A stretch of 64,000 bases of DNA from JABMOW01 sp964409335 (lineage in GTDB: Bacteria; Fidelibacterota; Marinisomatia; SCGC-AAA003-L08; JACNLC01), in NCBI GenBank assembly GCA_964409335.1, contig CAYPCW010000005.1:13287-77286 (forward strand), in the 5' to 3' direction. The notes under the pieces are model-generated. The model saw only the letters and a list, made by a program, of their open reading frames with translations, was not told where the DNA came from and did no database searches. Positions 35,815 through 44,792 of this stretch are shown here, piece by piece. A program made the position numbers and the translations under genes. Positions within the stretch are counted from its first letter, which is position 1. Every line of letters starts with the position of its first letter.

Positions 35815-36660
35815 ATGCGTTTGATTGAAAAAATCGATGAACTGCGGGACTGGCGCAATACGGTTTCCGGCACTGTCGGATTTGTCCCCACAATGGGCGC
35901 ACTCCATGACGGACACCTCTCGCTGGTGAAAGCATCTGCCCATACATGTGATCATACCATCATCAGTATTTACGTGAACCCCGCACAGTTCGCACCCGGT
36001 GAGGATTTGTCAGCATATCCCCGTGATCTGCATGGGGATATCAAAAGACTGGAAACCTGTTCTGAAAAAACGGTATTCTGCCCGGATGATCTGTTGATGT
36101 ATCCGACCGGATATTCAACTTCGGTTTCAGAAAGCCGGCTCTCTGCAATGTTAGAAGGGAAAAGCCGGCCTACTCATTTTGCGGGAGTCACTACCATTGT
36201 GGCAAAATTGTTCAATCTGATAAATCCGACCCATGCATTTTTTGGAAAAAAAGACGCTCAGCAATTGCGCATTATTCAGAAAATGGTGACAGATCTGAAT
36301 TACCCTGTCACCATCGTACCTGTTGATATCGTCCGGGAACCTCACGGACTTGCCTTGAGCAGTCGGAATAATTATTTATCCCCGGGTGACCGCCGGAAAG
36401 CCGGTATCATTCACCAGACCCTTCAGGCTGCGAACGATCTGATGAGACAGGGAGAAAGATCCGCCGGGACCATCACTCATTTCATCCATGAGGGAATATC
36501 TGCCGAACCTCTCGCCCGTATAGATTATGTGGCAGTGTCTGATCATCGCACCCTGGAGGATATCACGGGCATCATTGACCGGGACGTCCTTATCAGTGTG
36601 GCCGTTTTTTTCGCCCATGTCCGGTTGATTGACAATTTTGAATTCATGATCGGGGATTAA
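35815..36660 (+). CDS. panC: Pantothenate synthetase (pantoate-beta-alanine ligase)
   Basis: A 281-residue ATP-dependent ligase joining pantoate and beta-alanine, the last step of pantothenate synthesis. Nucleotidyl-transferase motifs: HIGH-type 'VPTMGALHDGHLSLVK', 'VNPAQFAPGEDLSAYPR', 'HAFFGKKDAQQLRIIQKMV' and KMSKS-equivalent 'GLALSSRNNYLSP'. The length is normal. ATG 35815 is 2 nt after the panB stop, so panDBC forms a complete compact operon for making pantothenate from aspartate and oxoisovalerate, except ketopantoate reductase, which is not here. Confidence 0.97.
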   Translation: MRLIEKIDELRDWRNTVSGTVGFVPTMGALHDGHLSLVKASAHTCDHTIISIYVNPAQFAPGEDLSAYPRDLHGDIKRLETCSEKTVFCPDDLLMYPTGYSTSVSESRLSAMLEGKSRPTHFAGVTTIVAKLFNLINPTHAFFGKKDAQQLRIIQKMVTDLNYPVTIVPVDIVREPHGLALSSRNNYLSPGDRRKAGIIHQTLQAANDLMRQGERSAGTITHFIHEGISAEPLARIDYVAVSDHRTLEDITGIIDRDVLISVAVFFAHVRLIDNFEFMIGD

Positions 36661-36663
36661 ACC

Positions 36664-38226
36664 GTGCCTGGGTCCCTAAGGTCAGGCTTTTCCCTCCGAA
36701 TTTTTCACCTTCGGCATTTTACGATCCTGTGTGTGTTTCTGTCGCTGGCTGCCTGTACACGAACATCAGAATCCCGCCAGCTTAATCTCGTATTATATGG
36801 GGATCCCGCCAGTCTGGATCCTGCATTTGCAACGGATGTCCGTACCGGTCAGGTCTGTGCCTTGCTGTATGACAACCTGGTCCGCTTTAGTCACGGAACC
36901 GGACTTGTACCCGCCCTGGCCAAAAGCTGGAGTCTTGATCCCACCGGCACACAGTATTTTTTTAATTTACGCACTGATGTTCATTTTATCGATGGTACAC
37001 ACCTCACGGCACAGGATGTAAAACAATCTTTTCAACGGGTCATGATGCCCGAAACCCAATCCCACCGGTCATGGTTATTCCAAAATGTAACCGGCGTGAA
37101 TGAATTTCAATCCGGTAATTCAGATGAAATTACAGGATTAGATGTTGTGAATGATTCCACATTGATCATCCGGTTGGCAGAGCCGTTTGCGCCTTTTATC
37201 GGATTCCTCGCAATGCCTGCAGCTGCGATAATCCGAACCGATGACCGGGGACGGCTGGTGGGAAGCGGACCCTGGATCCTGAACCAGTGGATTCATGACG
37301 GACACCTGTTATTCACAAGTAATCCGGACTATTTCGACGGCAAACCGGTACTTGAAAAATTGAAGATCCGGATTTTACCGGAAGCGCTTCCCCGGTCTGC
37401 TGAATTTATCACCGGATATCTGGATATTATGGAAATCCCGGAACCTGAATATGATCTTTGGGCTGATGACCCAAAATGGACGCCGTACATTCACCTGAAA
37501 GACGAACTAAACACCTATTACATCGGATTGAACTGCGGCCGTCCGCCCTTCGAGGACGTTCGGGTCCGCCGGGCGGTGAATTTCGCATTGGATATTCCAT
37601 CCATTATACAGTCGGTGAATCACGGCAAAGGTATCCCCGCCGCAGGTCCCGTCCCTCCGGTGCTACTGGATGGGATTGTTCCAATCCCTTATGGGTATAA
37701 TCCGGGTAAAGCCCGGCAGCTGCTCAGGGATGCGGGATATTCATCGGGGATTGATGTGGAATTATGGCAGGGTCAGGCGCCGGACGTCATGCAGGTGACG
37801 GAAGTGATCCAGGCGCAATTGGCTGAAGTGGGTGTTCGGGTGAAACTTGTTCGTAACGACTGGAATATGTTCAGCCAGGCGGTGCTCCAGGGTAAACCGG
37901 ATATGTATTACCGGTCATGGTGGGCGGATTATCCCGATGCGGAAAATTTTCTGGCGCCGTTGTTTGAATCTACACTGAGCCTGAAGCGATGGACACGCTA
38001 TGCCAACCCGCATCTGGACAGTCTCCTCCGGGACATACAGATCGAAACAGATGACCGACAGCGTCAGGAGATAGCCGTCCGTGCAAACCAGATTCTTCAC
38101 GACGATGTCCCGTGGATCTACCTGTGGCACTCACAAACCGCGACCATCGTCAACCCGGAATTACAGGGTTGGCAGCCCTGTCTCATGTTCAATGCGGAAA
38201 AGTATACCCTGGTGGGGAAGGATTGA
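36664..38226 (+). CDS. Peptide/nickel-type ABC solute-binding lipoprotein
   Basis: A 520-residue SBP_bac_5 protein. A signal peptide ends in the lipobox 'FLSLAAC', with Cys31 as the lipidation site. Family text: 'YGDPASLDPAFATDVRTGQV', 'LYDNLVRFSHGTGLVPALAK', 'LRTDVHFIDGTHLTAQDVKQ' and 'YRSWWADYPDAENFLAPLFE'. Such proteins capture oligopeptides or other solutes for an ABC importer. No permease or ATPase genes are adjacent, so it either serves a system elsewhere or works alone. GTG 36664 lies 3 nt after panC, so it rides on the pantothenate operon; a vitamin-related substrate cannot be claimed from that. Confidence 0.9.
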   Translation: MPGSLRSGFSLRIFHLRHFTILCVFLSLAACTRTSESRQLNLVLYGDPASLDPAFATDVRTGQVCALLYDNLVRFSHGTGLVPALAKSWSLDPTGTQYFFNLRTDVHFIDGTHLTAQDVKQSFQRVMMPETQSHRSWLFQNVTGVNEFQSGNSDEITGLDVVNDSTLIIRLAEPFAPFIGFLAMPAAAIIRTDDRGRLVGSGPWILNQWIHDGHLLFTSNPDYFDGKPVLEKLKIRILPEALPRSAEFITGYLDIMEIPEPEYDLWADDPKWTPYIHLKDELNTYYIGLNCGRPPFEDVRVRRAVNFALDIPSIIQSVNHGKGIPAAGPVPPVLLDGIVPIPYGYNPGKARQLLRDAGYSSGIDVELWQGQAPDVMQVTEVIQAQLAEVGVRVKLVRNDWNMFSQAVLQGKPDMYYRSWWADYPDAENFLAPLFESTLSLKRWTRYANPHLDSLLRDIQIETDDRQRQEIAVRANQILHDDVPWIYLWHSQTATIVNPELQGWQPCLMFNAEKYTLVGKD

Positions 38227-38228
38227 TC

Positions 38229-38393
38229 GTGTTGGTGCGGAGTTTAACGGATTTTCCGAAGGATCACTTTCGGGAATTGAAGCAGATCGTTCAGGTGGTC
38301 CAAAATGAACTTGACGATAATTTCAAAGTTTATCCGCTGATCATCATGAATAACGGTATTCCAGAACCTGACCCTATTTTACATCTTCCTTAG
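38229..38393 (+). CDS. Possible small protein, unknown
   Basis: A 54-codon frame from GTG 38229, two bases after the lipoprotein stop. It encodes 'VLVRSLTDFPKDHFRELKQI', then 'NELDDNFKVYPLIIMNNGIP', ending TAG. Codon use looks like its neighbours and composition is protein-like (amphipathic helix, then a short strand). No family is recognised and there is no clear Shine-Dalgarno; expression by coupling to the upstream gene is plausible. Confidence 0.4.
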   Translation: MLVRSLTDFPKDHFRELKQIVQVVQNELDDNFKVYPLIIMNNGIPEPDPILHLP

Positions 38394-38760
38394 AGCAGCA
38401 GGTACAAATTTTAAATTCACAATACCCGCATGTTTCTGGAACAGGGATTTAAATGGGTATGGGTGGCGTCGGATACAGATTATTATATTTTTTTGAAAAC
38501 ATAGGGGAAATAAAAAGCCAACTCAACTTCGCTATCCGGTCTTTCGTGACGTGTACCATAAGTTCAACACAGATAAATGGCTTTAACCGAAGGAGATTCC
38601 ACAGAAATAATATCAATTGTTTTCCGAATCGTTGCGTAAAACAAATCTGTCCGATGATCTTATAAAACCAATTTTTTTTTCTGCCACAGGGGTGTATTGG
38701 GTTGCCTCATAAAAAATATTCGGGACGTGTTTTGGTGATCCCTGCTTTGACCGGAGGGCA
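38394..38760. other. Convergent gene-free region before glyS
   Basis: 367 bp between the plus-strand lipoprotein unit and the end of glyS. No supported gene or RNA. Open frames here are short and lack family character. A T9 run sits near 38671-38679. No clear hairpin terminator is visible for either side. Confidence 0.4.
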
Positions 38761-40236
38761 TTAGCCCTGAATATGATCCCGAATTGCCTTTCTGATCCGG
38801 TCAACCGATATTCGTTCCTGTAGGGTGGTGTCCCGGTGCCTCAGCGTGACGGTTTGATCTTCCATGGTCTGGTGATCTATGGTGATCCCGAAGGGGGTCC
38901 CTGCTTCATCCTGCCGTCGATAGCGTCTGCCGATGGAGCCGCCTGAATCGAAGAAGGAACTGAATTCTCCCCGAAGGTCCTCCACGATTTTCTGTGCCAT
39001 TTCGGGCTGCCCCAATTTATTAACCAATGGGAAAACCGCTACGGTGATCGGCGCTAATTTGGGGGATAGCCGCAACACCGTTCTTTTTTCACCTTCTATT
39101 TCATCCTCATGGAATGCATCGGCAAGTACCGTAAGAAAGGCGCGGTCCGCGCCCGCGGAAGTTTCAACCACTGCTGGCAAGATGTGTTTGTTCGTGGCCG
39201 TGTCAAAATAAGTAAGGCGTTTTCCGCTGAATTCCTGGTGCCTGTCCAGATCGAAAGTACCCCGGTCGGCGATCCCTTCCAGCTCAGACCATCCAAAATC
39301 AAAGTGATATTCCACGTCGTAACATGCCGTCGAATAATGTGCAAGTTCATCGGTGCCATGGGGACGCAGCCGCAATTTTTCTTCCCGGATTCCCAGCGAT
39401 TTAAACCAGTTGATCCGTTCCTGCGACCAATATTCCAGCCATTGCGGGGTTTCCTTGGGCAGGCAGAAAAACTCCATTTCCATCTGTTCAAATTCCCGGG
39501 TTCTGAAGATGAAGTTTCCCGTGGTGATCTCATTTCTGAAGGCTTTCCCCAACTGGGCAATACCAAAGGGGAGTTTTTGCCGTGAGGTCGATTGGACATT
39601 TGAGAAATTCACGAAAATGCCCTGTGCGGTCTCGGGCCTCAGATAAACGACAGACCCGGAATCCGCCACCGGTCCCATATGAGTTTTAAACATAAGATTA
39701 AATTGTCTGATATCCGTCCAGTCCCCTGCTTTTTGGGTATGGGGATCGATCACCACCGCCTTCTTCATCGTATCTCCACTGGCCGCTTCATTTTCAGAGA
39801 GTTTCACGACGATAGCCTGGCGTTTTTTTTCGTCGCTGGCAAATTCAGGGGTCGCTGCTCCGAACAGGCGGGTGAGCAGATTTTGCACAACCTCTTCGGT
39901 CTGGTTTTCCAGCAAATGATCCAGCCGGTAGCGTTTTTTCGACTCTTTATTGTCAACCAGCGGATCGTGGAAATTTTCCACATGTCCGCTGGCTTCCCAG
40001 GTTCTGGGGTGCATCAGGATAGCGGCATCCATCCCTACTACATTTTCACGGGCTGTGACCATCTCCTGCCACCAGCGATTTTTGATATTTCGTTTCAGTT
40101 CAACGCCCAGGGGTCCATAATCCCAGGTGGAGCTTAATCCGCCATAAATTTCACTGCTTTGAAAAACAAATCCGCGCTGTTTTGACAACGAGGTGAGGGT
40201 TTCCAGAATGGTGCCATCGGATCTGATATTTGCCAT
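38761..40236 (-). CDS. glyS: Glycyl-tRNA synthetase (dimeric alpha2 type)
   Basis: A 491-residue class II synthetase of the single-chain GlyQS type. Conserved text: 'GGLSSTWDYGPLGVELKRNI' at the N-terminus, 'LRPETAQGIFVNFSNVQS', motif 2 'GKAFRNEITTGNFIFRTREF', motif 3 region 'VVETSAGADRAFLTVLADAF', and the anticodon-binding domain from 'LAPITVAVFPLVNK' on. It charges tRNA-Gly. It is co-oriented with topA upstream, with 33 bp between them. Confidence 0.96.
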   Translation of the reverse strand: MANIRSDGTILETLTSLSKQRGFVFQSSEIYGGLSSTWDYGPLGVELKRNIKNRWWQEMVTARENVVGMDAAILMHPRTWEASGHVENFHDPLVDNKESKKRYRLDHLLENQTEEVVQNLLTRLFGAATPEFASDEKKRQAIVVKLSENEAASGDTMKKAVVIDPHTQKAGDWTDIRQFNLMFKTHMGPVADSGSVVYLRPETAQGIFVNFSNVQSTSRQKLPFGIAQLGKAFRNEITTGNFIFRTREFEQMEMEFFCLPKETPQWLEYWSQERINWFKSLGIREEKLRLRPHGTDELAHYSTACYDVEYHFDFGWSELEGIADRGTFDLDRHQEFSGKRLTYFDTATNKHILPAVVETSAGADRAFLTVLADAFHEDEIEGEKRTVLRLSPKLAPITVAVFPLVNKLGQPEMAQKIVEDLRGEFSSFFDSGGSIGRRYRRQDEAGTPFGITIDHQTMEDQTVTLRHRDTTLQERISVDRIRKAIRDHIQG

Positions 40237-40269
40237 GGTATTTTCCTGTATGAAAACGGGGGTTATAAA

Positions 40270-42768
40270 TTATTTTCGTTTACGCGTAAACCTGCGTTTG
40301 GCGGGACCTTTTTCCCGTCTTGCCGCAATCAAAGCAGTGGCTTCTTCAAGAGTGACCTCATTGGCAGACACGGTTTTAGGTAATGTCGCATTTACTTTTC
40401 CATCGGTCACATAATCGCCGTAGCGTCCTGATTTTACCTGAACCGTCCCATTTGAAAACGGATCGGTACCCAGTTCTCTCAGCGCTTCGGAATTTCGATT
40501 GCCTCCTGGTGAGTTTAGAATTTCTATGGCGCGTTCAAGGGTCAGTTCCAGCAGATTGTCCGTCGGCATAATCTTTTGATTTTTACTACCATGTTTCAGG
40601 TATGGCCCGTATCTGCCCAGATCGGCAATGACATCGACGCCATCATGCTGACCTAAAACCGTTGGTAGCGATAGTATTTGCACGGCAGTTTCATGATTCA
40701 ACGCTTCCGGCTCCATGCCCGGTAAAAGGGATTTCATTTTTTCCCCGGCTTTCAGATAATATCCAAACCTTCCCTTGATGAGTTGGATTGGCTCTCCGTT
40801 TTCTGCGAATTCACCCAGAATTTCAGGCTCTGTATTTTTTTGCTGAAATAAGGCGGTGATGGATCCCCGAGTCAGTTCACTGGGGATAAAATCATCCGGC
40901 AATGTGGCATTTTGGCTGTCGTTTTGAAGGTAAATCCCGTATCTGCCAATTTTCAAAGATACAGGATTTCCTGCTTTGTCCACGGCTTCCATGATTTGCC
41001 GGGATCGGTTTTTATCGTACGACTGTTCCAATTCCGCCTTCAACCCGGGATGCGTTTCCTGGCCAAAATAAAATCCGTTGAGAAATGAACCTGCATCCAT
41101 TTCTGACAGAGAAATCCGGTCCAGTTGATCTTCCATCCAGGCGGTAAACTGTAGGTCTACTAAATCGGTGAAGTAATTTTCCAAAAACTGCACGACCGCA
41201 TAAGCCGTGAATGTGGGAATCAGGGCGCCGTTCACTTTGTTGGCGTATCCCCTTTTTTGGATGAGTTCCATGATGGATGCATAGGTGGACGGTCTGCCAA
41301 TACCCAGAGATTCCAGTTCTTTTACCAGGGATGCCTCCGTGTACCGGGGTGCGGGTTTGGTGACCTGACGTGACGGCTCAATGCCATTACACTCCAGAGA
41401 CTGACCGTTTGATAGTGTGGGTAGCATCGTTTCTTCATCTTCCCGACTGCTGTCGGTATCGTCCGTGCCGGACACATATACTTTCAGGTAGCCATGGAAC
41501 TGAATGATCTTGCCCCGTGCTTCAAAGACAGCATGGCTGTCGGTGATCAGGGCAATGGTGGACAGCAATTTCGCTGAAGCCATTTGGCTGGCTATTGTGC
41601 GGTTCCAGATCATCCGATACAGTTTGAGTTCCAAATCTGATAATTCGCCATGCAACTCATCCGGGGACCGAAACGCAGACCCGGTGGGACGGATTGCTTC
41701 ATGGGCTTCCTGCGCATTTTTCACTTTGTTTTTATAATGACGTGGTGTCTTTGGCAGATACTCATCCCCAAATTTTTGAGCGATAATATCCCGTGCCGCA
41801 GCAATCGCCTCTGTGGATAAATTTACAGAATCCGTTCGCATGTAGGTAATATATCCGTCTTCATAAAGATGCTGCGCAATGGACATGACCTGTTTTGAAC
41901 TGAGTCGCAGTTTCCGGACCCCTTCCTGTTGAAGGGTGGAGGTAATAAATGGAGGGGAAGGGTGGGAGACTGCCGGTTTTTGTTCAACAGATTGTACCTT
42001 CCAGGTATGATCCAGCCACTCTTTTGAATATTTTTTTGCCAGTTCTTCAGTGAGGATCAGCCGGTTCTTGACTGAGAGTTCACCGGTGGTATTGTCAAAA
42101 TCTTTCCCTCGGGCAACTTTTTGATCCCCCACCGTGATTAACACAGCCTGAAACGGGTCTTTTCCGTTGAGAAAGGTGGCGGTGAGTCTCCAGTATACGC
42201 TTTCAAAAAATGCCGCGCGAAGTTTTTCACGGTCAACGATAATTTTAATGGCAGGACTTTGAACCCGCCCTGCAGATAGCCGGGATTTCACGTTGTACCA
42301 CAATTTTTCGGAGACTAAAAATCCGAATAACCGGTCTAATATCCGGCGGGATTCCTGGGCGCTGACCAAATTGTCATCGATATTTCGCGTGTGTTTAAAG
42401 GCTTCATTAATCGCCTTTGGAGTGATTTCATGAAATACCAGCCGTTTTACCGGAACACCGGGTTTGAGAACCTGAAGCAAATGCCAGGCAATCGCTTCGC
42501 CTTCGCGGTCCGGGTCTGTGGCGAGGAATATTTCACCGGAAGTTTCCATGGCATGTTTGATGCTGGCGATCACCTTTTTTTTATCTGCAGAGATCACATA
42601 TTTAGGTGTGAAGCCTTTGTCAATTTCGATGCCGAGATCGTTTTTGGGTAAATCGCGGATGTGGCCTACCGATGCTTCTACTTTGTACTCATTCCCCAGA
42701 AATCGCTTTAATGTTTTTGCCTTTGATGGGGATTCTACGATAATCAAATGTTGAGAATTCTTTTCCAT
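40270..42768 (-). CDS. topA: DNA topoisomerase I
   Basis: An 832-residue type IA topoisomerase that relaxes negative supercoils. The Toprim domain opens 'LIIVESPSKAKTLKRFLGNE' and has 'LATDPDREGEAIAWHL'. The active-site tyrosine is in 'YEDGYITYMRTDSVNLS'. The C-terminus lacks the four-Cys zinc fingers of E. coli TopA. Instead it has four repeats of the 'GRYGxYL' kind ('IGRYGIYLQND', 'KGRFGYYLKAGEK', 'LGRYGPYLKHGSK', 'SGRYGDYVTDGK'), and ends in a basic tail. I used ATG 42768, which matches the family N-terminus; no good Shine-Dalgarno is seen there and the frame is open to 42840. Confidence 0.95.
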   Translation of the reverse strand: MEKNSQHLIIVESPSKAKTLKRFLGNEYKVEASVGHIRDLPKNDLGIEIDKGFTPKYVISADKKKVIASIKHAMETSGEIFLATDPDREGEAIAWHLLQVLKPGVPVKRLVFHEITPKAINEAFKHTRNIDDNLVSAQESRRILDRLFGFLVSEKLWYNVKSRLSAGRVQSPAIKIIVDREKLRAAFFESVYWRLTATFLNGKDPFQAVLITVGDQKVARGKDFDNTTGELSVKNRLILTEELAKKYSKEWLDHTWKVQSVEQKPAVSHPSPPFITSTLQQEGVRKLRLSSKQVMSIAQHLYEDGYITYMRTDSVNLSTEAIAAARDIIAQKFGDEYLPKTPRHYKNKVKNAQEAHEAIRPTGSAFRSPDELHGELSDLELKLYRMIWNRTIASQMASAKLLSTIALITDSHAVFEARGKIIQFHGYLKVYVSGTDDTDSSREDEETMLPTLSNGQSLECNGIEPSRQVTKPAPRYTEASLVKELESLGIGRPSTYASIMELIQKRGYANKVNGALIPTFTAYAVVQFLENYFTDLVDLQFTAWMEDQLDRISLSEMDAGSFLNGFYFGQETHPGLKAELEQSYDKNRSRQIMEAVDKAGNPVSLKIGRYGIYLQNDSQNATLPDDFIPSELTRGSITALFQQKNTEPEILGEFAENGEPIQLIKGRFGYYLKAGEKMKSLLPGMEPEALNHETAVQILSLPTVLGQHDGVDVIADLGRYGPYLKHGSKNQKIMPTDNLLELTLERAIEILNSPGGNRNSEALRELGTDPFSNGTVQVKSGRYGDYVTDGKVNATLPKTVSANEVTLEEATALIAARREKGPAKRRFTRKRK

Positions 42769-43068
42769 ATTGGGGGCGAATTTAAACCCGGTAAAATTCA
42801 TTCTTCCAAATTCTAAATCATAACAATTCGTCCCAAACACATGTTTCTGACAGAAAATATCGACAAGTCAACTTCAAAACCCCTTATTTTTTAAGGGGGT
42901 ATTTTGGTATATATTACGCTCCGTTCCCAAGGCTCGACCGGTTGAACGACTGCTCATCTCATCATACCATTGCCTTCGCCAAAAGAAGAAAATCGAAAAT
43001 TAGCCTGTTTAAAATCAATATTTCATTTTTTATCGCCGCGTTAAAAAAAGTCCTCGTAATTTCATCCC
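42769..43068. other. Divergent spacer topA / DUF2797 gene, with a hairpin
   Basis: 300 bp with no gene. A 7-bp stem, CCCCTTA (42880-42886) and TAAGGGG (42892-42898), is followed on the plus strand by TATTTTGG. It resembles a weak terminator but lies between divergent genes where none is expected, so it may instead act in a leader or be incidental. Confidence 0.4.
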
Positions 43069-43866
43069 ATGAATTATCAGGGTCCTATCGGTAAAATGGT
43101 AAGTTTGGGGATCCATCCGGTCAGGTATGACCTGCCAGTCGGAGATGATTTTATTCCCATCAGCGATGCCATCGGAAAGTACATCGCCTTTGAATTTACA
43201 CGGGATATTTTTTGTATCGGTTGTGGCCGGAAAACCAGCAAATCTTTTGCCCAGGGATATTGTTACTCCTGCCTGTTGTCTTCACCGGAAACGTCTGAGT
43301 GTATTTTACGGCCCGAACGATGTCAGGCGCATCTTGGTATTGCCCGGGATATGGAGTGGGCGCGTCATCATTGTCTGACTGATCATGTCGTTTATCTTTC
43401 CGTAACGTCAGGATTGAAGGTGGGGGTCACCCGAGCCGGTCAAATCCCCACCCGGTGGATTGATCAGGGTGCAAGCAGCGCCATCAGGCTGGCGGTTACA
43501 CCCAACCGCTATGAGGCGGGGCGTATCGAAATTGCACTTAAACAGGCGGTCTCTGACCGCACGATCTGGCAGCGGATGCTGAAAAACGAATATCCGGAGG
43601 ATATTGATCTGAAAAGCGAGAAATACCAACTGTTATCTCGTTTATCCCAGGATCTGCAGGCAAATACTACGGATAATGATGAAATTGTGGAAATTACCTA
43701 TCCGGTGACCGGGTATCCTAAACATATCAAAGGACAAACGTTTGACAAACAACGGGAAATTTTCGGGGTTCTATGGGGAATACGGGGTCAGTATCTGATG
43801 TTTGACGATGGCAGCGTGTTGAATATTCGTCGTCACAGCGGATATGAAATTCGAGCTGATGTTTAA
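43069..43866 (+). CDS. DUF2797 protein with Cys-rich motifs
   Basis: A 265-residue protein of the DUF2797 family. Two Cys clusters stand near the N-terminus: 'FCIGCGRKTSKSFAQGYCYS' with Cys-x2-Cys and Cys-x2-Cys spacing, and 'SECILRPERCQAHLG', which together look like a zinc site. The next block, 'HVVYLSVTSGLKVGVTRAGQ' with 'IPTRWIDQGASSAIRLAVTP', resembles the GIY-YIG-like core reported for this family. The C-terminus (FGVLWGIRGQYLMFDDGSVL) is a small beta domain. The biochemical function is unknown. It stands alone between divergent and convergent neighbours. Confidence 0.8.
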   Translation: MNYQGPIGKMVSLGIHPVRYDLPVGDDFIPISDAIGKYIAFEFTRDIFCIGCGRKTSKSFAQGYCYSCLLSSPETSECILRPERCQAHLGIARDMEWARHHCLTDHVVYLSVTSGLKVGVTRAGQIPTRWIDQGASSAIRLAVTPNRYEAGRIEIALKQAVSDRTIWQRMLKNEYPEDIDLKSEKYQLLSRLSQDLQANTTDNDEIVEITYPVTGYPKHIKGQTFDKQREIFGVLWGIRGQYLMFDDGSVLNIRRHSGYEIRADV

Positions 43867-43899
43867 CCTATGGCTAATTTGTTCGGACCGAACCATTGG

Positions 43900-44781
43900 T
43901 TACGGTTTGACGAGAAGAATCGGGCTTTTCGCTTTTTGTGCCGTATGGATGGGTTTACTTCCCTGTATGAATTGTTTCAACTCGCCGCCGGCTGATTTTC
44001 CCATGATGATAATGTGATCGGTCCCGGCTTCCTGCAAAAACACATCTGCTGGTTTTCCAGTGATCATGGATATGGTATGGGGCAGTTTTTGCATTCGTAA
44101 ATATTTTTGTACCCATCGGGAAGCATTCCGATATCCTTTTCCGAATTTTTTGGTTTTACTTACTGTGATCGCATGAATAGGCGCATCAAATTGTCGTGAA
44201 ATAATGGCTCCGAAAATAATCGCCCGTTTCGTTGCGACGGAATCATCAACACACAATAAAATTTTATAATTCCACCGGGGATTAAAATTCTTAATTATAA
44301 AAACACTTGTATCCAGAAACTGGATCAATTTGTGAGTCATCCGCTTACGTTCCGGATTTCCAATAATCGCTATTTCATAGTCCCGGTATTGGGTTTCCTT
44401 ATGGAGTTCATTCAGTAGGCTCCCCTCCCGAAGCAACAACCGGATTTTTTCACCGGACGATTGGGGAAGCACCATACGAATTCTGCCGGATTCTTCGATG
44501 AGATTTGACGGATCAAAAGCCGTGTACTCATCATTTAAGAATCCAAATTCTTTGATTGATTCAAATGCCCACTTCAGAACTTCAATCCCGGGATGATGGA
44601 TATTCCATTCCGCCAGAGACTGACGGGCAAGAGCGACGTCCCCCTCAATAAACGCACCGGATTTTTTTCCAACGAAAATCACAGACAGATCAGCGGATAG
44701 TCCGTTGGCAATTTTAACCCCGATGTGTAAAATGTTTTTAGATTCAGGAGTTGTATCTTTGATCGCAATTAAAAATCTCAT
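43900..44781 (-). CDS. Universal stress protein, tandem-domain type
   Basis: A 293-residue protein with two Usp-like alpha/beta halves. The first begins 'MRFLIAIKDTTPESKNILHI'; the second begins 'NYKILLCVDDSVATKRAIIF'. The ATP-type loop near the end reads 'DHIIIMGKSAGGELKQFIQG', then 'SPILLVKP'. The loop is not the perfect G2xG9xGS/T, so nucleotide binding is uncertain. ATG 44781 has AAGGG 8 nt upstream. It follows a DASS transporter by 11 bp on the same strand, a common pairing in which the Usp is thought to modulate the transporter. Confidence 0.85.
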   Translation of the reverse strand: MRFLIAIKDTTPESKNILHIGVKIANGLSADLSVIFVGKKSGAFIEGDVALARQSLAEWNIHHPGIEVLKWAFESIKEFGFLNDEYTAFDPSNLIEESGRIRMVLPQSSGEKIRLLLREGSLLNELHKETQYRDYEIAIIGNPERKRMTHKLIQFLDTSVFIIKNFNPRWNYKILLCVDDSVATKRAIIFGAIISRQFDAPIHAITVSKTKKFGKGYRNASRWVQKYLRMQKLPHTISMITGKPADVFLQEAGTDHIIIMGKSAGGELKQFIQGSKPIHTAQKAKSPILLVKP

Positions 44782-44792
44782 ACAAAATCCCT

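Noticed and set aside
42880..42898. Terminator-like hairpin between topA and the DUF2797 gene
   Set aside because: The stem is only 7 bp and lies between divergent genes where a terminator has no obvious target; I keep it only as a note in the spacer entry.
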